This document shows, piece after piece, positions 28,605-37,132 of a DNA stretch of 64,000 bases; the stretch's first letter is position 1, and each line of letters begins with the position of its first letter. Under the pieces are notes generated by a model. The model made no database searches and was not told the DNA's origin. It was given only the letters and a program-made list of their open reading frames with translations. This DNA comes from UBA12191 sp009937185. GTDB taxonomy: Bacteria > Planctomycetota > UBA8108 > UBA1146. Position numbers and translations under genes: made by a program. The stretch covers positions 91,896 to 155,895 of the forward strand of contig CALJGL010000007.1 of NCBI GenBank assembly GCA_938075155.1. The letters run 5' to 3'.

Positions 28605-29576
28605 ATGTACCCAAAGATCTGTCTCCTGATGTTAATAGCCATCACTCTTGTGTCTGGCTGTGGTACGAGTCCACGCGCTCGATCCGAAAAAGTAAATAAT
28701 CCTGTACAAGATCCTCTTAAAAATTCTCCTCAAGTAGAACCCCCTATTGTGGCAGGTGACATCATTCCCGCCATTCCCGATGGTGCTCAAAGTGATACGG
28801 CTCCCGTGACAGCAGACGTCCAAGCTGTAAACCTGGCTCCAATCGCTTTGTCCGAAAAAGATTCCATGACCTCCGTGAGCCTTGACACTACAAACTTGGA
28901 GACTCTCGTCCTCATGTGTGGCTCAGGCCCTTTGTTGATCGAACGCGACTCCAACACCCAGACAATTTCCTTTACTGCAGAAGTCGTGAGCAAGGCAAGT
29001 GGACTGGATCGAGCTCGTGAATTGGCCTCAGCTGTCAGTATCGCCATCGACGATACTGCCAAAGGAAGATACCGGGTTCGTCTGATTGAACCGCAACTCG
29101 TCGATCTAGAAACATGCGACGTCAAGATGACTGTGACATTGCCTGTAGACGAAAACCTTGATTTCGACTTAGACATCCAAGACAGCGACGGCTCGATTGT
29201 TGTCGACGGATTTCGCGGTAACCTTTCCATCACAAGTATCAAAGGCTCAATTCAAGTTCTCCAATCCCATGGCAAGGTTGATATCTCTTCTGGAGATGGA
29301 ACCTGTGAAGTTGTCGGACTGGAAGGCTCCCTGAAAATCAGAGATGGAAACAAAGATTGCCACGTGAGCGAGATTACAGGTGACGTAGAAATTTGGGGAC
29401 GTGAAGGGTCTCTGGAAGTGCGCTACATCACTGGAAATGTGTTCCTCATCGATGGCCGCGATGGCGCCGTGATTCAAAGTATCGAAGGCGATGTTACCCT
29501 TTATGGCTTTGACCCTTCTCAGTGCAATGTAGAGGGTGTCTCCGGATCAGTCATCTATAAGACGGGCGCCCCCTAG
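28605..29576 (+). CDS. Lipoprotein with DUF4097-like beta-repeat domain
   Basis: 323-aa lipoprotein. The type II signal peptide ends in the lipobox LVSGC (Cys19). The C-terminal two thirds (about 95-320) read as short parallel-beta repeats with DGSIVV, GKVDISSGDG, GSLKIRDGN and GDVEIWGREGS, as in DUF4097 adhesin-like domains. A good SD (GAGGAAA) is six bases before the start. Neighbouring eboE follows in 14 bases. The role is unknown; no catalytic motif was seen and residues 25-95 are low-complexity and Pro-rich, probably a surface linker. Confidence 0.85.
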   Translation: MYPKICLLMLIAITLVSGCGTSPRARSEKVNNPVQDPLKNSPQVEPPIVAGDIIPAIPDGAQSDTAPVTADVQAVNLAPIALSEKDSMTSVSLDTTNLETLVLMCGSGPLLIERDSNTQTISFTAEVVSKASGLDRARELASAVSIAIDDTAKGRYRVRLIEPQLVDLETCDVKMTVTLPVDENLDFDLDIQDSDGSIVVDGFRGNLSITSIKGSIQVLQSHGKVDISSGDGTCEVVGLEGSLKIRDGNKDCHVSEITGDVEIWGREGSLEVRYITGNVFLIDGRDGAVIQSIEGDVTLYGFDPSQCNVEGVSGSVIYKTGAP

Positions 29577-29590
29577 GGCACTTCGGTCAC

Positions 29591-30799
29591 ATGTACCTCC
29601 TCCAAGGAAAACGGCAGGTTCCTCTCGGTTACGAAATGAACGCTCACCCGGCCTCAACGGTGGTCGACTTCAACCGAGCGATCGATACGTTCGTGGTCCC
29701 CGTCCGTGACAAGGTTTGTCCTGGTGAGCCCTTTGCGATCGCTCCGCATATCGGACAAGCACTCGCGAGCGAACTTCGTAAAAAAGGAGTCGCAGAATCC
29801 GTCGGAGACCGGTTACGAGATTTGGATCTCCACCCCTATACGGTGAATGCATTTCCACTCAAGGATTTCCACGCCCGACGAGTGAAAGAGCAAGTCTACC
29901 TCCCATCTTGGGCTCACACTGAGAGGGCTTCCGTCACCTGCCGGATTGCAGATGTATTCATTCGTATGACACCGCAGGCAAAAAATTTAAGCATTTCGAC
30001 TTTGGGTGGAGGCTACCGATCCGCAGGGAATACCCCTGCCGATCATCAAAAAATGGCGCTCCAATATCTAAAGGTGGTCACTCACCTGGTTCGCTTAGAA
30101 CATGAAACCGGCATCCGCATCACTCTGAATGCGGAACCAGAACCGGATACCACCTTCGAATCTGCTGAGGACGTGATCCATTTTTGGGAGAATCACCTCT
30201 TGTCAGGAATTCCGGAATTGGCCATGGCTCTCGGTTGTAGCCGCAACAAAGCCGACAAAATGCTCCGCCGCCACTGGACCGTAAATCTGGACTCATGTCA
30301 TTCCTCTGTCCTCTATCGATCACCTGTTGAAGACTGGAAGCGTTTGGATAAGGCGGGGATTTCCGTCGGAAAAGCACACATCACCAGTGCCATCCGGTGC
30401 CCTAAGCCAGAACAAAACCCCGAGGCATTCGCAGAATTACTGCAACACATCGAGCCTCGTTATCTTCATCAGAGTGCCATCAAAATGAAAGACGGAAGCA
30501 TCGTACGGCTACCCGATCTACCGAAAATCAAAAAGCAGGATCTTTCTTCTGTCGCCGAAGTAAGAACCCACTTCCACGTTCCACTATCGAAAGCACGGCA
30601 TGGCAAGCTGCTCACCACACGCGATGATGCGAAAACTCTCTTAAGTGAAGCGCGATCTCGAAAAAAGAACCCGCCTCATATCGCAGTCGAGACCTACACT
30701 TGGCCAGTCCTAACAAAAGGACTCAAGAAGGCGGAGCAACGACAAAAACTGATCGATGGCATCGCAGCCGAACTGCGCTGGGTGAAAAAAACCTACTGA
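29591..30799 (+). CDS. eboE: EboE-like metabolite traffic protein (TIM-barrel)
   Basis: 402-aa protein of the EboE family, from the ebo cluster that is implicated in traffic of isoprenoid or pigment precursors across the inner membrane. The xylose-isomerase-like barrel shows ARRVKEQVYLPSWAHTERA (about 96-114), RLEHETGIRITLNAEPEPD (about 173-191), NLDSCHSSVLYRSP with a metal-type Cys-His pair (about 237-250), ALLQHIEPRYLHQSAIKM-like and VRTHFHVPLSKA, then VETYTWPVL near the end. No other ebo gene (A-D, F) lies in this window. It starts 14 bases after the lipoprotein. Assignment rests on family recall; a related sugar-isomerase-like enzyme is possible. Confidence 0.8.
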   Translation: MYLLQGKRQVPLGYEMNAHPASTVVDFNRAIDTFVVPVRDKVCPGEPFAIAPHIGQALASELRKKGVAESVGDRLRDLDLHPYTVNAFPLKDFHARRVKEQVYLPSWAHTERASVTCRIADVFIRMTPQAKNLSISTLGGGYRSAGNTPADHQKMALQYLKVVTHLVRLEHETGIRITLNAEPEPDTTFESAEDVIHFWENHLLSGIPELAMALGCSRNKADKMLRRHWTVNLDSCHSSVLYRSPVEDWKRLDKAGISVGKAHITSAIRCPKPEQNPEAFAELLQHIEPRYLHQSAIKMKDGSIVRLPDLPKIKKQDLSSVAEVRTHFHVPLSKARHGKLLTTRDDAKTLLSEARSRKKNPPHIAVETYTWPVLTKGLKKAEQRQKLIDGIAAELRWVKKTY

Positions 30800-30858
30800 A
30801 CGTAAGCTCTATATTCTTTAGCGGAGACCACGAGTGATTCTTTACAGAACAGAAGTTC

Positions 30859-31164
30859 CTATTGACTGCCACGCGTCACACGTGTGGGGCCTTCGAGAAT
30901 TCCGAAGTCTTTAGCGGTCACATTACTAAAGTTCGGATTGCCCGCGACTGCGGCGTACACCTCTCCCGCCTTGTAGGCCTCCACCGCCGCTTTGTCTTCA
31001 AAGGTGTAAACACCTCCATAGGTATTACTCGACGGATCAGAGAGCCACACTTTATGGAACAACCCCGGTATCGCTGCAAAGGTTTCTGCTAGCCCATCAC
31101 AGGCTTCACTAAACTGATCGTGATCGATTCCATCCAGATTGAAATTGATAACCAAAATGTGCAT
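30859..31164 (-). CDS. YdhR-like monooxygenase
   Basis: 101-aa single-domain protein resembling YdhR and other dimeric alpha/beta-barrel monooxygenases: MHILVINFNLDGI at the start, CDGLAETFAAIPGLFHKVWLSD, YGGVYTFEDKAAVEAY, and FGILEGPTRVTRG at the end. The lack of cofactor motifs is normal for this group. It is transcribed after the kinase-GNAT fusion (107-base gap) and converges with eboE. Substrate unknown; the small size and clear motif run make a genuine gene likely. Confidence 0.88.
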   Translation of the reverse strand: MHILVINFNLDGIDHDQFSEACDGLAETFAAIPGLFHKVWLSDPSSNTYGGVYTFEDKAAVEAYKAGEVYAAVAGNPNFSNVTAKDFGILEGPTRVTRGSQ

Positions 31165-31271
31165 TGTGACCTCTTCTCAAAAAAGAAATGAAACGACTCT
31201 TCGATCTCCCGCGAACTCGACTGTGTCTAATTTTTTATTCGCATCACACAAAAACTTAGATTTCACACATC

Positions 31272-33368
31272 CTAAAGAGGCTTCTCCAGCATCACGACAG
31301 GCTTACCCCTGCCGACATATTGACCGACTTCTCTGAATCCCAGAGATCGGTGAAAAGCGAGGCTGACTTCATTTCGCGGTTCCAAATTAACTTCGCAGAC
31401 CAATCGTTTCAAGTTTCGAGAGCGTGCCCAGGCCTCCAAGGTCAGATAGAGAGCTGCTCCAACGCCTTGTTTTCTAGCACGTGCATCCACAGCAATACGA
31501 TCGATGTAACCAAAGTGCTCGAAGCCGTCTTGAAACCACTGAAAGTTGGGGCTGTCGTAATCAGAATTTCGGGTCATCACAACGAGCATTCCAGAAGGGT
31601 CATCCCCCGTATTGGCGACAGGTTCAGACTGCCAAACCCGGTGTGCACTTCCCAGTAATTTCTGAAACGCCGAAACCTCTAAAGATCCGACCTCTGGAGC
31701 ATTCTCTTCATTGAGTGCATGTAATCTTGCATACATCTCGTCAGACAATGAAAGATCCCTTTGACGGTCATGCTCAAAAATACATGAGACCTCTAGCGAA
31801 GAAAACGCCTCTGGTTTCCAACTAAAGAGAACTGCCAACCGGTTCAATACGATTCTCTTTTGATCTTCTTCAAGATGACCTAAGCCACAACACTTCATGA
31901 TCAGCTTCCAGCGATCATCGTGTGCCATCTCATCTTGATACAAAGCACTGACTGCAGCGGCATCTTCGAGACGATCATTCAGAGAAATTCGACCTTGATA
32001 ATGAAGGCACGCCGAATCCACGGTCGCGATAGTCTTGCCCTCTTTGGTGCCCATGTGCCAGAAGGAGGGTAAGGCATTCAACACCCGTATTCCCTGAAGA
32101 TGCCACTGCTGCAACGCCACGACGACGGGTTTCAGAGTTTCAATGATGGTCGCTGAGTTTCCTTGACGTTCTGGGTTTATCGCGGTTTCGTTATTCATTG
32201 AGGGTTCTTGACCCACATATTTCAGCAGCGATACACCTGCTGGCACAGATTCGACCACATGCTGACTCACGGATGGCCCACGTGTTTCTAATCTCAGCAA
32301 GTGTGCGGTTGCCTGTCGCTGCATCAATGTGGACTCGATGAGGCTTCCTCGCCATGAACGAAATGGAACACCAGCGATTTTATTTTTTGCGGGTAACTTG
32401 CAAGAACGCACGCGAACTCGCCGAGGAAAAATGGTTTCACTACCTTTAGGATCTCGCCAATACGTTCGAGCGACACCTTTTCGATCACCGACCTTGCAGA
32501 CAAGAAGTCTCCGAATCCTCCGTCGACGGCGTCGCATTTCTTTTTTCTCGACGCGTTGTTCGATTCGTTTTTTTCGTTCGGGGATCACCCGCATCCAAGA
32601 CACCCCATCTTCAACTTGGACAGGTCCTGTTCCCCAGCCCGTATTGATGCCTAAGTTACGAGCATGGGCAGCCCAACCTTGCAGCATGAATCCCACATCC
32701 TGCCCCGCGCGGATTCCACCTAATGACTGAGCGACTTGGACCAACATCGATTCCTGCCGATGCTCTAATACATTCTCGCAGATGCGGGCATCATGAAGAT
32801 CGACCACCCACAATTGCAGATTTGAAGAATCGGTACCCCGAGCCAAAATATTGCCGGTATGAAGATCTCTCGCCTCCATACCACTGCGAACCAAACGCGC
32901 CACGAGTGCACCCAAGTGCCTCAATATTGCGGCTCTTTCGGGTCCATGAAATTTTTGAATGAAGTTGGGAAACTCCTCGGTATCCAGTAGATATTCGGTA
33001 AAAACAACATCACCACTGGCTGAAGTTTGCCAACCGACAGGACGTGGAACAGGAACACCCACCCTCTCGGCGTGTCTCAGATGACGCCATTCCATGAAGG
33101 CTCTTCCCCATCCTAACCTTCTTCGCCAACGGGCAGCGGTGTCCTTCTCGCGATGGATTTTCGCAATCAAAGTCGGCCGGGAAGGTGATGGGGGAATCCA
33201 GAGCACTTTTCGATCTCTGTTTGAATGCAGCAATCGAACGCCCTTGAAAGCTAAGAGTGCATCTGCTTCGGTAGGGATTCCTGCAAGCCAGTCCCCCCTT
33301 CGGGAGACGACCTCACGCTTGCCATTCTCCCGGCTCGTCGCCAGTATCATACGATCCCTTGATGACAC
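31272..33368 (-). CDS. Kdo/WaaP-like kinase, pseudokinase and GNAT acetyltransferase fusion
   Basis: 698-aa multidomain protein. Residues about 40-210 form a lipopolysaccharide-kinase-like domain: Lys69 in LIAKIHREK, an RDLHTGNIL catalytic loop (about 166-174) and VVDLHDAR as the metal-binding strand. After a very basic linker (RRRRRRIRRL, about 279-288), residues about 320-480 resemble a second kinase lobe, but the catalytic aspartate is absent (HLQGIRVLN instead of HxD), so this half is probably inactive. Residues about 555-698 are a GNAT acetyltransferase (HFGYIDRIAVDARARKQGVGAALY, VNLEPRNEVSLAFHRSLGF). Likely roles are modification of lipid A or a surface glycolipid plus an acyl transfer. 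The combination is unusual and the substrate is unknown. Confidence 0.8.
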   Translation of the reverse strand: MSSRDRMILATSRENGKREVVSRRGDWLAGIPTEADALLAFKGVRLLHSNRDRKVLWIPPSPSRPTLIAKIHREKDTAARWRRRLGWGRAFMEWRHLRHAERVGVPVPRPVGWQTSASGDVVFTEYLLDTEEFPNFIQKFHGPERAAILRHLGALVARLVRSGMEARDLHTGNILARGTDSSNLQLWVVDLHDARICENVLEHRQESMLVQVAQSLGGIRAGQDVGFMLQGWAAHARNLGINTGWGTGPVQVEDGVSWMRVIPERKKRIEQRVEKKEMRRRRRRIRRLLVCKVGDRKGVARTYWRDPKGSETIFPRRVRVRSCKLPAKNKIAGVPFRSWRGSLIESTLMQRQATAHLLRLETRGPSVSQHVVESVPAGVSLLKYVGQEPSMNNETAINPERQGNSATIIETLKPVVVALQQWHLQGIRVLNALPSFWHMGTKEGKTIATVDSACLHYQGRISLNDRLEDAAAVSALYQDEMAHDDRWKLIMKCCGLGHLEEDQKRIVLNRLAVLFSWKPEAFSSLEVSCIFEHDRQRDLSLSDEMYARLHALNEENAPEVGSLEVSAFQKLLGSAHRVWQSEPVANTGDDPSGMLVVMTRNSDYDSPNFQWFQDGFEHFGYIDRIAVDARARKQGVGAALYLTLEAWARSRNLKRLVCEVNLEPRNEVSLAFHRSLGFREVGQYVGRGKPVVMLEKPL

Positions 33369-33583
33369 TCCGCCTCTTCCCCATGGAATACATTTCTACC
33401 GTTTCGACAAACACAACTCTCGCACTCAGGTCTCCCACATCATCATCGTACTGCCCATCAGACCCCAAATGAAATCGGCTCGTTTTAAGAATAAAGCCGA
33501 CGCTGACAAGGCTCTACATTTAATTCGTCTAGTGGTTCAGCTCATAAGAGTTTGATATGCTCTATCAAAGTTGGGAGTCCCCC

Positions 33584-34978
33584 ATGGGAATCCCCAGAGA
33601 CGCATCGTACTTCTCTCACCCTGGAGCCTATTTCCGAATGGCAAAACAATCCTTCGATCTGCCCTTTCAGGCGCCCTCTCCTTCACAAGATGACCGAGAA
33701 GTGGCTGTTGTGCTGAAAGTATTGACTCCTGGAGATCCCTCCGAAAATGTCGGAGACGTCGATCCCGTTGGAGAAATCACCGCTTTGGCCGATACCGCAG
33801 GGGTTCAGGTTGTCTCCTCTGTTCTTCAAAAGAGATCCAAGCCTCATACCGCCACGTATGTTGGAAAAGGGAAATTAACAGAACTGAAGGAAGCCGCTGA
33901 ACTGGCGAATGCTCAACTCATCATCGTTGACGACCCTATCACTCCAGCTCAGGGCAGAAACATCGAAGAAGTCACTGAGCTTCGAGTTATCGACAGATCA
34001 GAACTGATCATGGATATTTTTGCTCGAAATGCGCGAACGCACCAAGCCAAGATTCAAATCGAACTCGCACAGTTAAAATATTCTCAATCGAGACTGACCC
34101 GCATGTGGACTCACCTCTCCCGCATGGAGGGAGGAGCCGTAGGCACACGGGGACCGGGTGAAACCCAATTGGAAACAGATCGCCGTATCGTCAGGAAAAA
34201 AATATCGGTGCTGAACGGTCGCCTTCAAGAAATAGAAAAACAATCGAGAACGCAACACAAGTCGCGAGAAGAGTCCTTCAGAATCGCCTTGGTCGGCTAT
34301 ACCAATGCAGGAAAATCCACATTGATGAAAAGATTGACCGGAGCAGACATCCTTGTCGAGGATCGACTCTTCTCCACTCTGGACACGAGTACGCGTCAAT
34401 GGGAGTTAGATCTCCCCTTTGATGTCCTGCTGTCAGATACGGTCGGGTTCATTCGTAAACTTCCTCATGATCTGGTCGCCTCTTTCCAAGCAACGCTGAT
34501 GGAGGCGAGGGAAGCAGATCTCTTGCTCCACGTGATCGACGCCTCTTCTAAGACTATCGAATTTGACATGGAGTCGGTCACCAGAACCTTGAAACGCGTC
34601 GGCTGCGCTGAACACCCGTGTTGGATGATCCTCAATAAGCTCGATAAAATTCCCGAGGAAAGACGGATCGATCTTCAGCACATGCTCGCCGAAAATGAGA
34701 ACTCTTATGCCATCAGTGCTGGCACAGGATCAGGGGTCGATCTTCTCGTTGAAAAAATTCTCGACCTGGGAAAACAACGGCAGGATTCGGGGTTTTATCA
34801 GGTGCCCCATGCCCGTGCGGACTTGGCGGCAAAATTACATGATTTGGCACAGGTGGTCAGTGAAGAGTTCGCAGAAGACGGCATTCATCTCGATGTCAGA
34901 TTCAAGCCTGGCATGAAAGCACGCTGGGAGAGCGCACTCAGAGATGCCGGACTTTCAGTGACTCCTGAATCCGACTGA
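33584..34978 (+). CDS. hflX: GTPase HflX
   Basis: Ribosome-associated GTPase that helps split or rescue stalled ribosomes. The 464-aa protein has the HflX N-terminal region (HTATYVGKGKLTEL, DDPITPAQGRN), the glycine-rich stretch GGAVGTRGPGETQLETDRR, then the G domain: G1 GYTNAGKS, G3 DTVGF and G4 NKLDK. An ATG at 33557 lies further upstream, but GGGAG with six bases before ATG 33584 favours this start. It converges on the UGA-containing thioredoxin-like gene. Confidence 0.95.
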   Translation: MGIPRDASYFSHPGAYFRMAKQSFDLPFQAPSPSQDDREVAVVLKVLTPGDPSENVGDVDPVGEITALADTAGVQVVSSVLQKRSKPHTATYVGKGKLTELKEAAELANAQLIIVDDPITPAQGRNIEEVTELRVIDRSELIMDIFARNARTHQAKIQIELAQLKYSQSRLTRMWTHLSRMEGGAVGTRGPGETQLETDRRIVRKKISVLNGRLQEIEKQSRTQHKSREESFRIALVGYTNAGKSTLMKRLTGADILVEDRLFSTLDTSTRQWELDLPFDVLLSDTVGFIRKLPHDLVASFQATLMEAREADLLLHVIDASSKTIEFDMESVTRTLKRVGCAEHPCWMILNKLDKIPEERRIDLQHMLAENENSYAISAGTGSGVDLLVEKILDLGKQRQDSGFYQVPHARADLAAKLHDLAQVVSEEFAEDGIHLDVRFKPGMKARWESALRDAGLSVTPESD

Positions 34979-34996
34979 GACTGAATCCGACTGAGA
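34965..34996. repeat. Tandem 16-bp direct repeat across the hflX stop
   Basis: The 16-bp unit CTGAATCCGACTGAGA occurs twice in tandem (34965-34980, 34981-34996). The first copy contains the TGA stop of hflX. A third, partial ACTAAAATTC-type run follows. A simple duplication; no transposon ends were seen. Confidence 0.85.
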
Positions 34997-35033
34997 CTAA
35001 AATTCAGCGTCCGAAACTTCTCTCAGTCTCAAC

Positions 35034-36113
35034 TCAACTGCCAGAAACAGGAACCTTCTTCGAGGACTCCTCTTTCTCTTCGCTTAACTTCAGATACTTC
35101 TCTCTCATCTCTTTCAGGAACCGATCCTGAGCACCAAAGGTCTCAGTATAGACCTTTAAGCATTCGCCGGCTGAGTCCACATTTTTGGCATGAATCGCTC
35201 CATCGAATGCGAGTACCCAAAAAGCTCTGAAATTGATGTCTTCAACATCGAGCCGCTCACCCGCCACCACCATCTGGTGCGCACGATCCATCGCCTTTTG
35301 ACGAAGATCAAGGACGACCTCTTTAGGCTTCCTGTCCGAAAATGCCATTCGATACGGACCAAAGACTTCCAGGAATTTGATGCTGACTCCCTTGCGCAAC
35401 CAACGGCCGATCACTTCTGCTGGAACGCCCTTCATCTGCGTTGCGGCTTCCATCTCATTAAAGTTCGCTTGCCCCGGGTCAAGCAGACCCATGAGCAACG
35501 TCAAGTGCGCTTTGGCCACTCGATCTTCGGGATGTTCCAACACTCGTTTCTTAAGTTTCAACAGCGGTTCGACCTGAGCGATCCCGTAGTCCAGATTCTC
35601 CGGAGTGTCGGGACGCCAATAGGGTTCCTTGCCAAACAACATCGCACCTTCGGCGTCGAGAATCAAAAAACTAGGAAATCCACGCAGCCCATACCGATCC
35701 ATCATTTTCTGATCCGGTTTGTCTTCCAGAGATGCACTGATATTCAGGTAAGGAATAAATCGCTGAGTTGAATTCTTCCACCATGCTGATAGGAGAGGGC
35801 CCCCCTCCATGTATTCACAAGGCGGTCAGGGAGCGTAGGAGCGAGTGAAATATGCAATGATCGGCAAGTTTTTTTCTGCAGCCAATTTTTGGGCGGCTGC
35901 CAACGAGCTCTGCCAAGGCACTGCTTTGGCAAAAGCTTTCGCCAATTTCTCATCATAGTTTTTCTGCATTTTCTCCGGATCTTGTCCCTCGATGAGCGCT
36001 GGAGAAATCCAAAGAGTCAAAGCGGCACGACAACCCAGAAGGGTTTTGGGTAATGCAGGTCCGAAAGATCGATTCTGATTTTCCGGCTGAGCCCGGGAGT
36101 TGACCCCAAACAT
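35034..36113 (-). CDS. Candidate secreted thioredoxin-like selenoprotein (in-frame UGA, Sec-Pro-Pro-Cys)
   Basis: The minus strand encodes two in-frame parts: 95 residues ending at UGA (35826-35828) and then, without any frame change, 263 more to 35034. The UGA falls at residue 96 in the context SYAP-UGA-Pro-Pro-Cys-Glu-Tyr, where relatives have CPPC, so it is read as selenocysteine (359 aa in total). Upstream is a probable signal peptide (TLLGCRAALTLWISPALIEG, about 24-43), then AAAQKLAAEKNLPIIAYFTRSY; downstream is MEGGPLLSAWW and the cis-Pro motif GFPSFLILDAEG, a thioredoxin fold, followed by a helical C-terminal half with no known domain. SD AGAGG is six bases before ATG 36113. A SECIS-like hairpin follows the UGA and selB lies at 50489-52441. 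An alternative is a pseudogene or a sequencing error. Confidence 0.8.
35789..35814 (-). promoter_or_regulatory. Bacterial SECIS-like hairpin after the UGA
   Basis: Reading 5'-3' on the minus strand, a 7-bp stem (GGAGGGG paired to CCTCTCC, with one G-U pair) closes on a 3-base GGC loop; a lower ATA/TAT helix stacks below a CAT bulge. The loop's first G lies 24 bases after the UGA, inside the 16-37 base range of the published bacterial SECIS model, and the loop begins with G as that model requires. Structure was judged by eye. Confidence 0.65.
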
Positions 36114-36205
36114 AATGCGCCTCTTTTCATTGTGTCATTGTGAAAAATGAGGATAACCCGCAAGGCCCCGCCGCCAACCCCCAAGGCCTCATTCAAGAGT
36201 GCTTC

Positions 36206-36245
36206 ATTATAATGCAGTACTGCACTGCGTCATTATGACGCAGTG
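36206..36245 (-). promoter_or_regulatory. Promoter and perfect operator-like palindrome of the selenoprotein gene
   Basis: On the minus strand, TATAAT (36206-36211) is a perfect -10 box, with ATGACG about 16 bases upstream as a partial -35. Around the -35 lies an 11-bp perfect inverted repeat, CACTGCGTCAT and ATGACGCAGTG, with one central base (36223-36245), and two smaller palindromes (CATTATAATG and TGCAGTACTGCA) overlap it. The size and symmetry suit a dimeric repressor operator. The predicted start of transcription leaves about 85 bases of leader before the ATG. Confidence 0.65.
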
Positions 36246-36266
36246 CCCCATATGCGTCAAAATAAA

Positions 36267-36299
36267 GCACCCCTCTGAACTTGGAGTCCAGAGGGGTGC
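36267..36299 (-). terminator. Intrinsic terminator of the ECF sigma factor gene
   Basis: On the minus strand, an 11-bp perfect stem (GCACCCCTCTG paired to CAGAGGGGTGC) with an 11-base loop is followed by TTTATTTT. It lies 25 bases after the sigma factor stop and before the selenoprotein promoter, insulating the two genes. Confidence 0.85.
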
Positions 36300-36323
36300 A
36301 GGGATGGGCTGTGTGGTCAGGAT

Positions 36324-36953
36324 TCAAGCAGCAGAGAGTTGTCTATCCGCGAATCCATTCTCTTGGGCGTACTCCATGAGTTCTTTCCGTAACTTTTTAC
36401 GAGCTCTTGAGATACGTGATCTCACTGTCCCCAATGGTACATCCAATTCTCGGGAAATCTCGTGGTAGGCCAAGCCGTCCAGGTCACACATCAGCAATGG
36501 AACACGAAACTCCTTTGCCAACTGCTGGACCGCATGACGGACCCGATCTCCCAGTAACTCAAGACTGGGATCTGCTCCCGCTTCGATTCTCTTGAGTTCC
36601 TTTTCGACCTCCCATGACCTTTCCGGGGCCATTGGCTGAGATAAGTCCACATCTTCATGAAGAGGACGCCTCATCTTTTTGCGGCAAATATCGTAAAAAC
36701 GATTTTTGCAGATCCGGAATAACCAGGAGCGACAATCTGTTCCTCTGGAAAATGAATCGAAGGCACGAAGAGCTCTCAATAGCGTGTCTTGTACAAGATC
36801 ATCCGCTCTATTCCGATCTCCCGTCAATGAGATGGCAAAGGCTCTCAATGAATCGATATGAGGCAACACCTCTTCATTGAAGGCATCCTCCTCTTCAGTC
36901 TCGATCTCCCAGTTGCCGAACAAGTTCCATTCGTCCAAGTTTATTCTTTTCAA
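36324..36953 (-). CDS. ECF-type RNA polymerase sigma factor
   Basis: 209-aa sigma-70-family protein of the extracytoplasmic-function class. Region 2 is seen at about 36-100 (DLVQDTLLRALRAFDSF, SWLFRICKNRFYD) and region 4 helix-turn-helix at about 140-195 (FRVPLLMCDLDGLAYHEISRELDVPLGTVRSRISRARKKL). No anti-sigma gene or DUF appended domain lies directly adjacent. Its own promoter faces the LplT-Aas gene across a 179-base divergent gap. It may act on envelope genes, which surround it, but there is no direct evidence. Confidence 0.93.
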   Translation of the reverse strand: MKRINLDEWNLFGNWEIETEEEDAFNEEVLPHIDSLRAFAISLTGDRNRADDLVQDTLLRALRAFDSFSRGTDCRSWLFRICKNRFYDICRKKMRRPLHEDVDLSQPMAPERSWEVEKELKRIEAGADPSLELLGDRVRHAVQQLAKEFRVPLLMCDLDGLAYHEISRELDVPLGTVRSRISRARKKLRKELMEYAQENGFADRQLSAA

Positions 36954-37132
36954 AACGATACCCCCTCAGGGCTATTTGTCATATTTCGTCACATTCTTAA
37001 TCAGGCTGAAATAACATATGCAACTGCCATGCCAAAACTGGAGCCTGGTGGATTTATATGAAGAAATCGTGAATAGCGGATATCATTCAGCGATCAGATT
37101 TGATTGTCGTCCGATAGTGAAGGTGAATCTTA

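Noticed and set aside
33094..33555. Plus-strand ORF opposite the start of the kinase-GNAT gene
   Set aside because: No motifs, mostly antisense to a gene with clear domains; no SD.
35826..35828. UGA as an ordinary nonsense mutation or a split gene pair
   Set aside because: The frame is unbroken on both sides, the codon falls precisely at the expected redox Cys, a SECIS-like hairpin follows and selB is present; a nonsense reading is less likely but not excluded.
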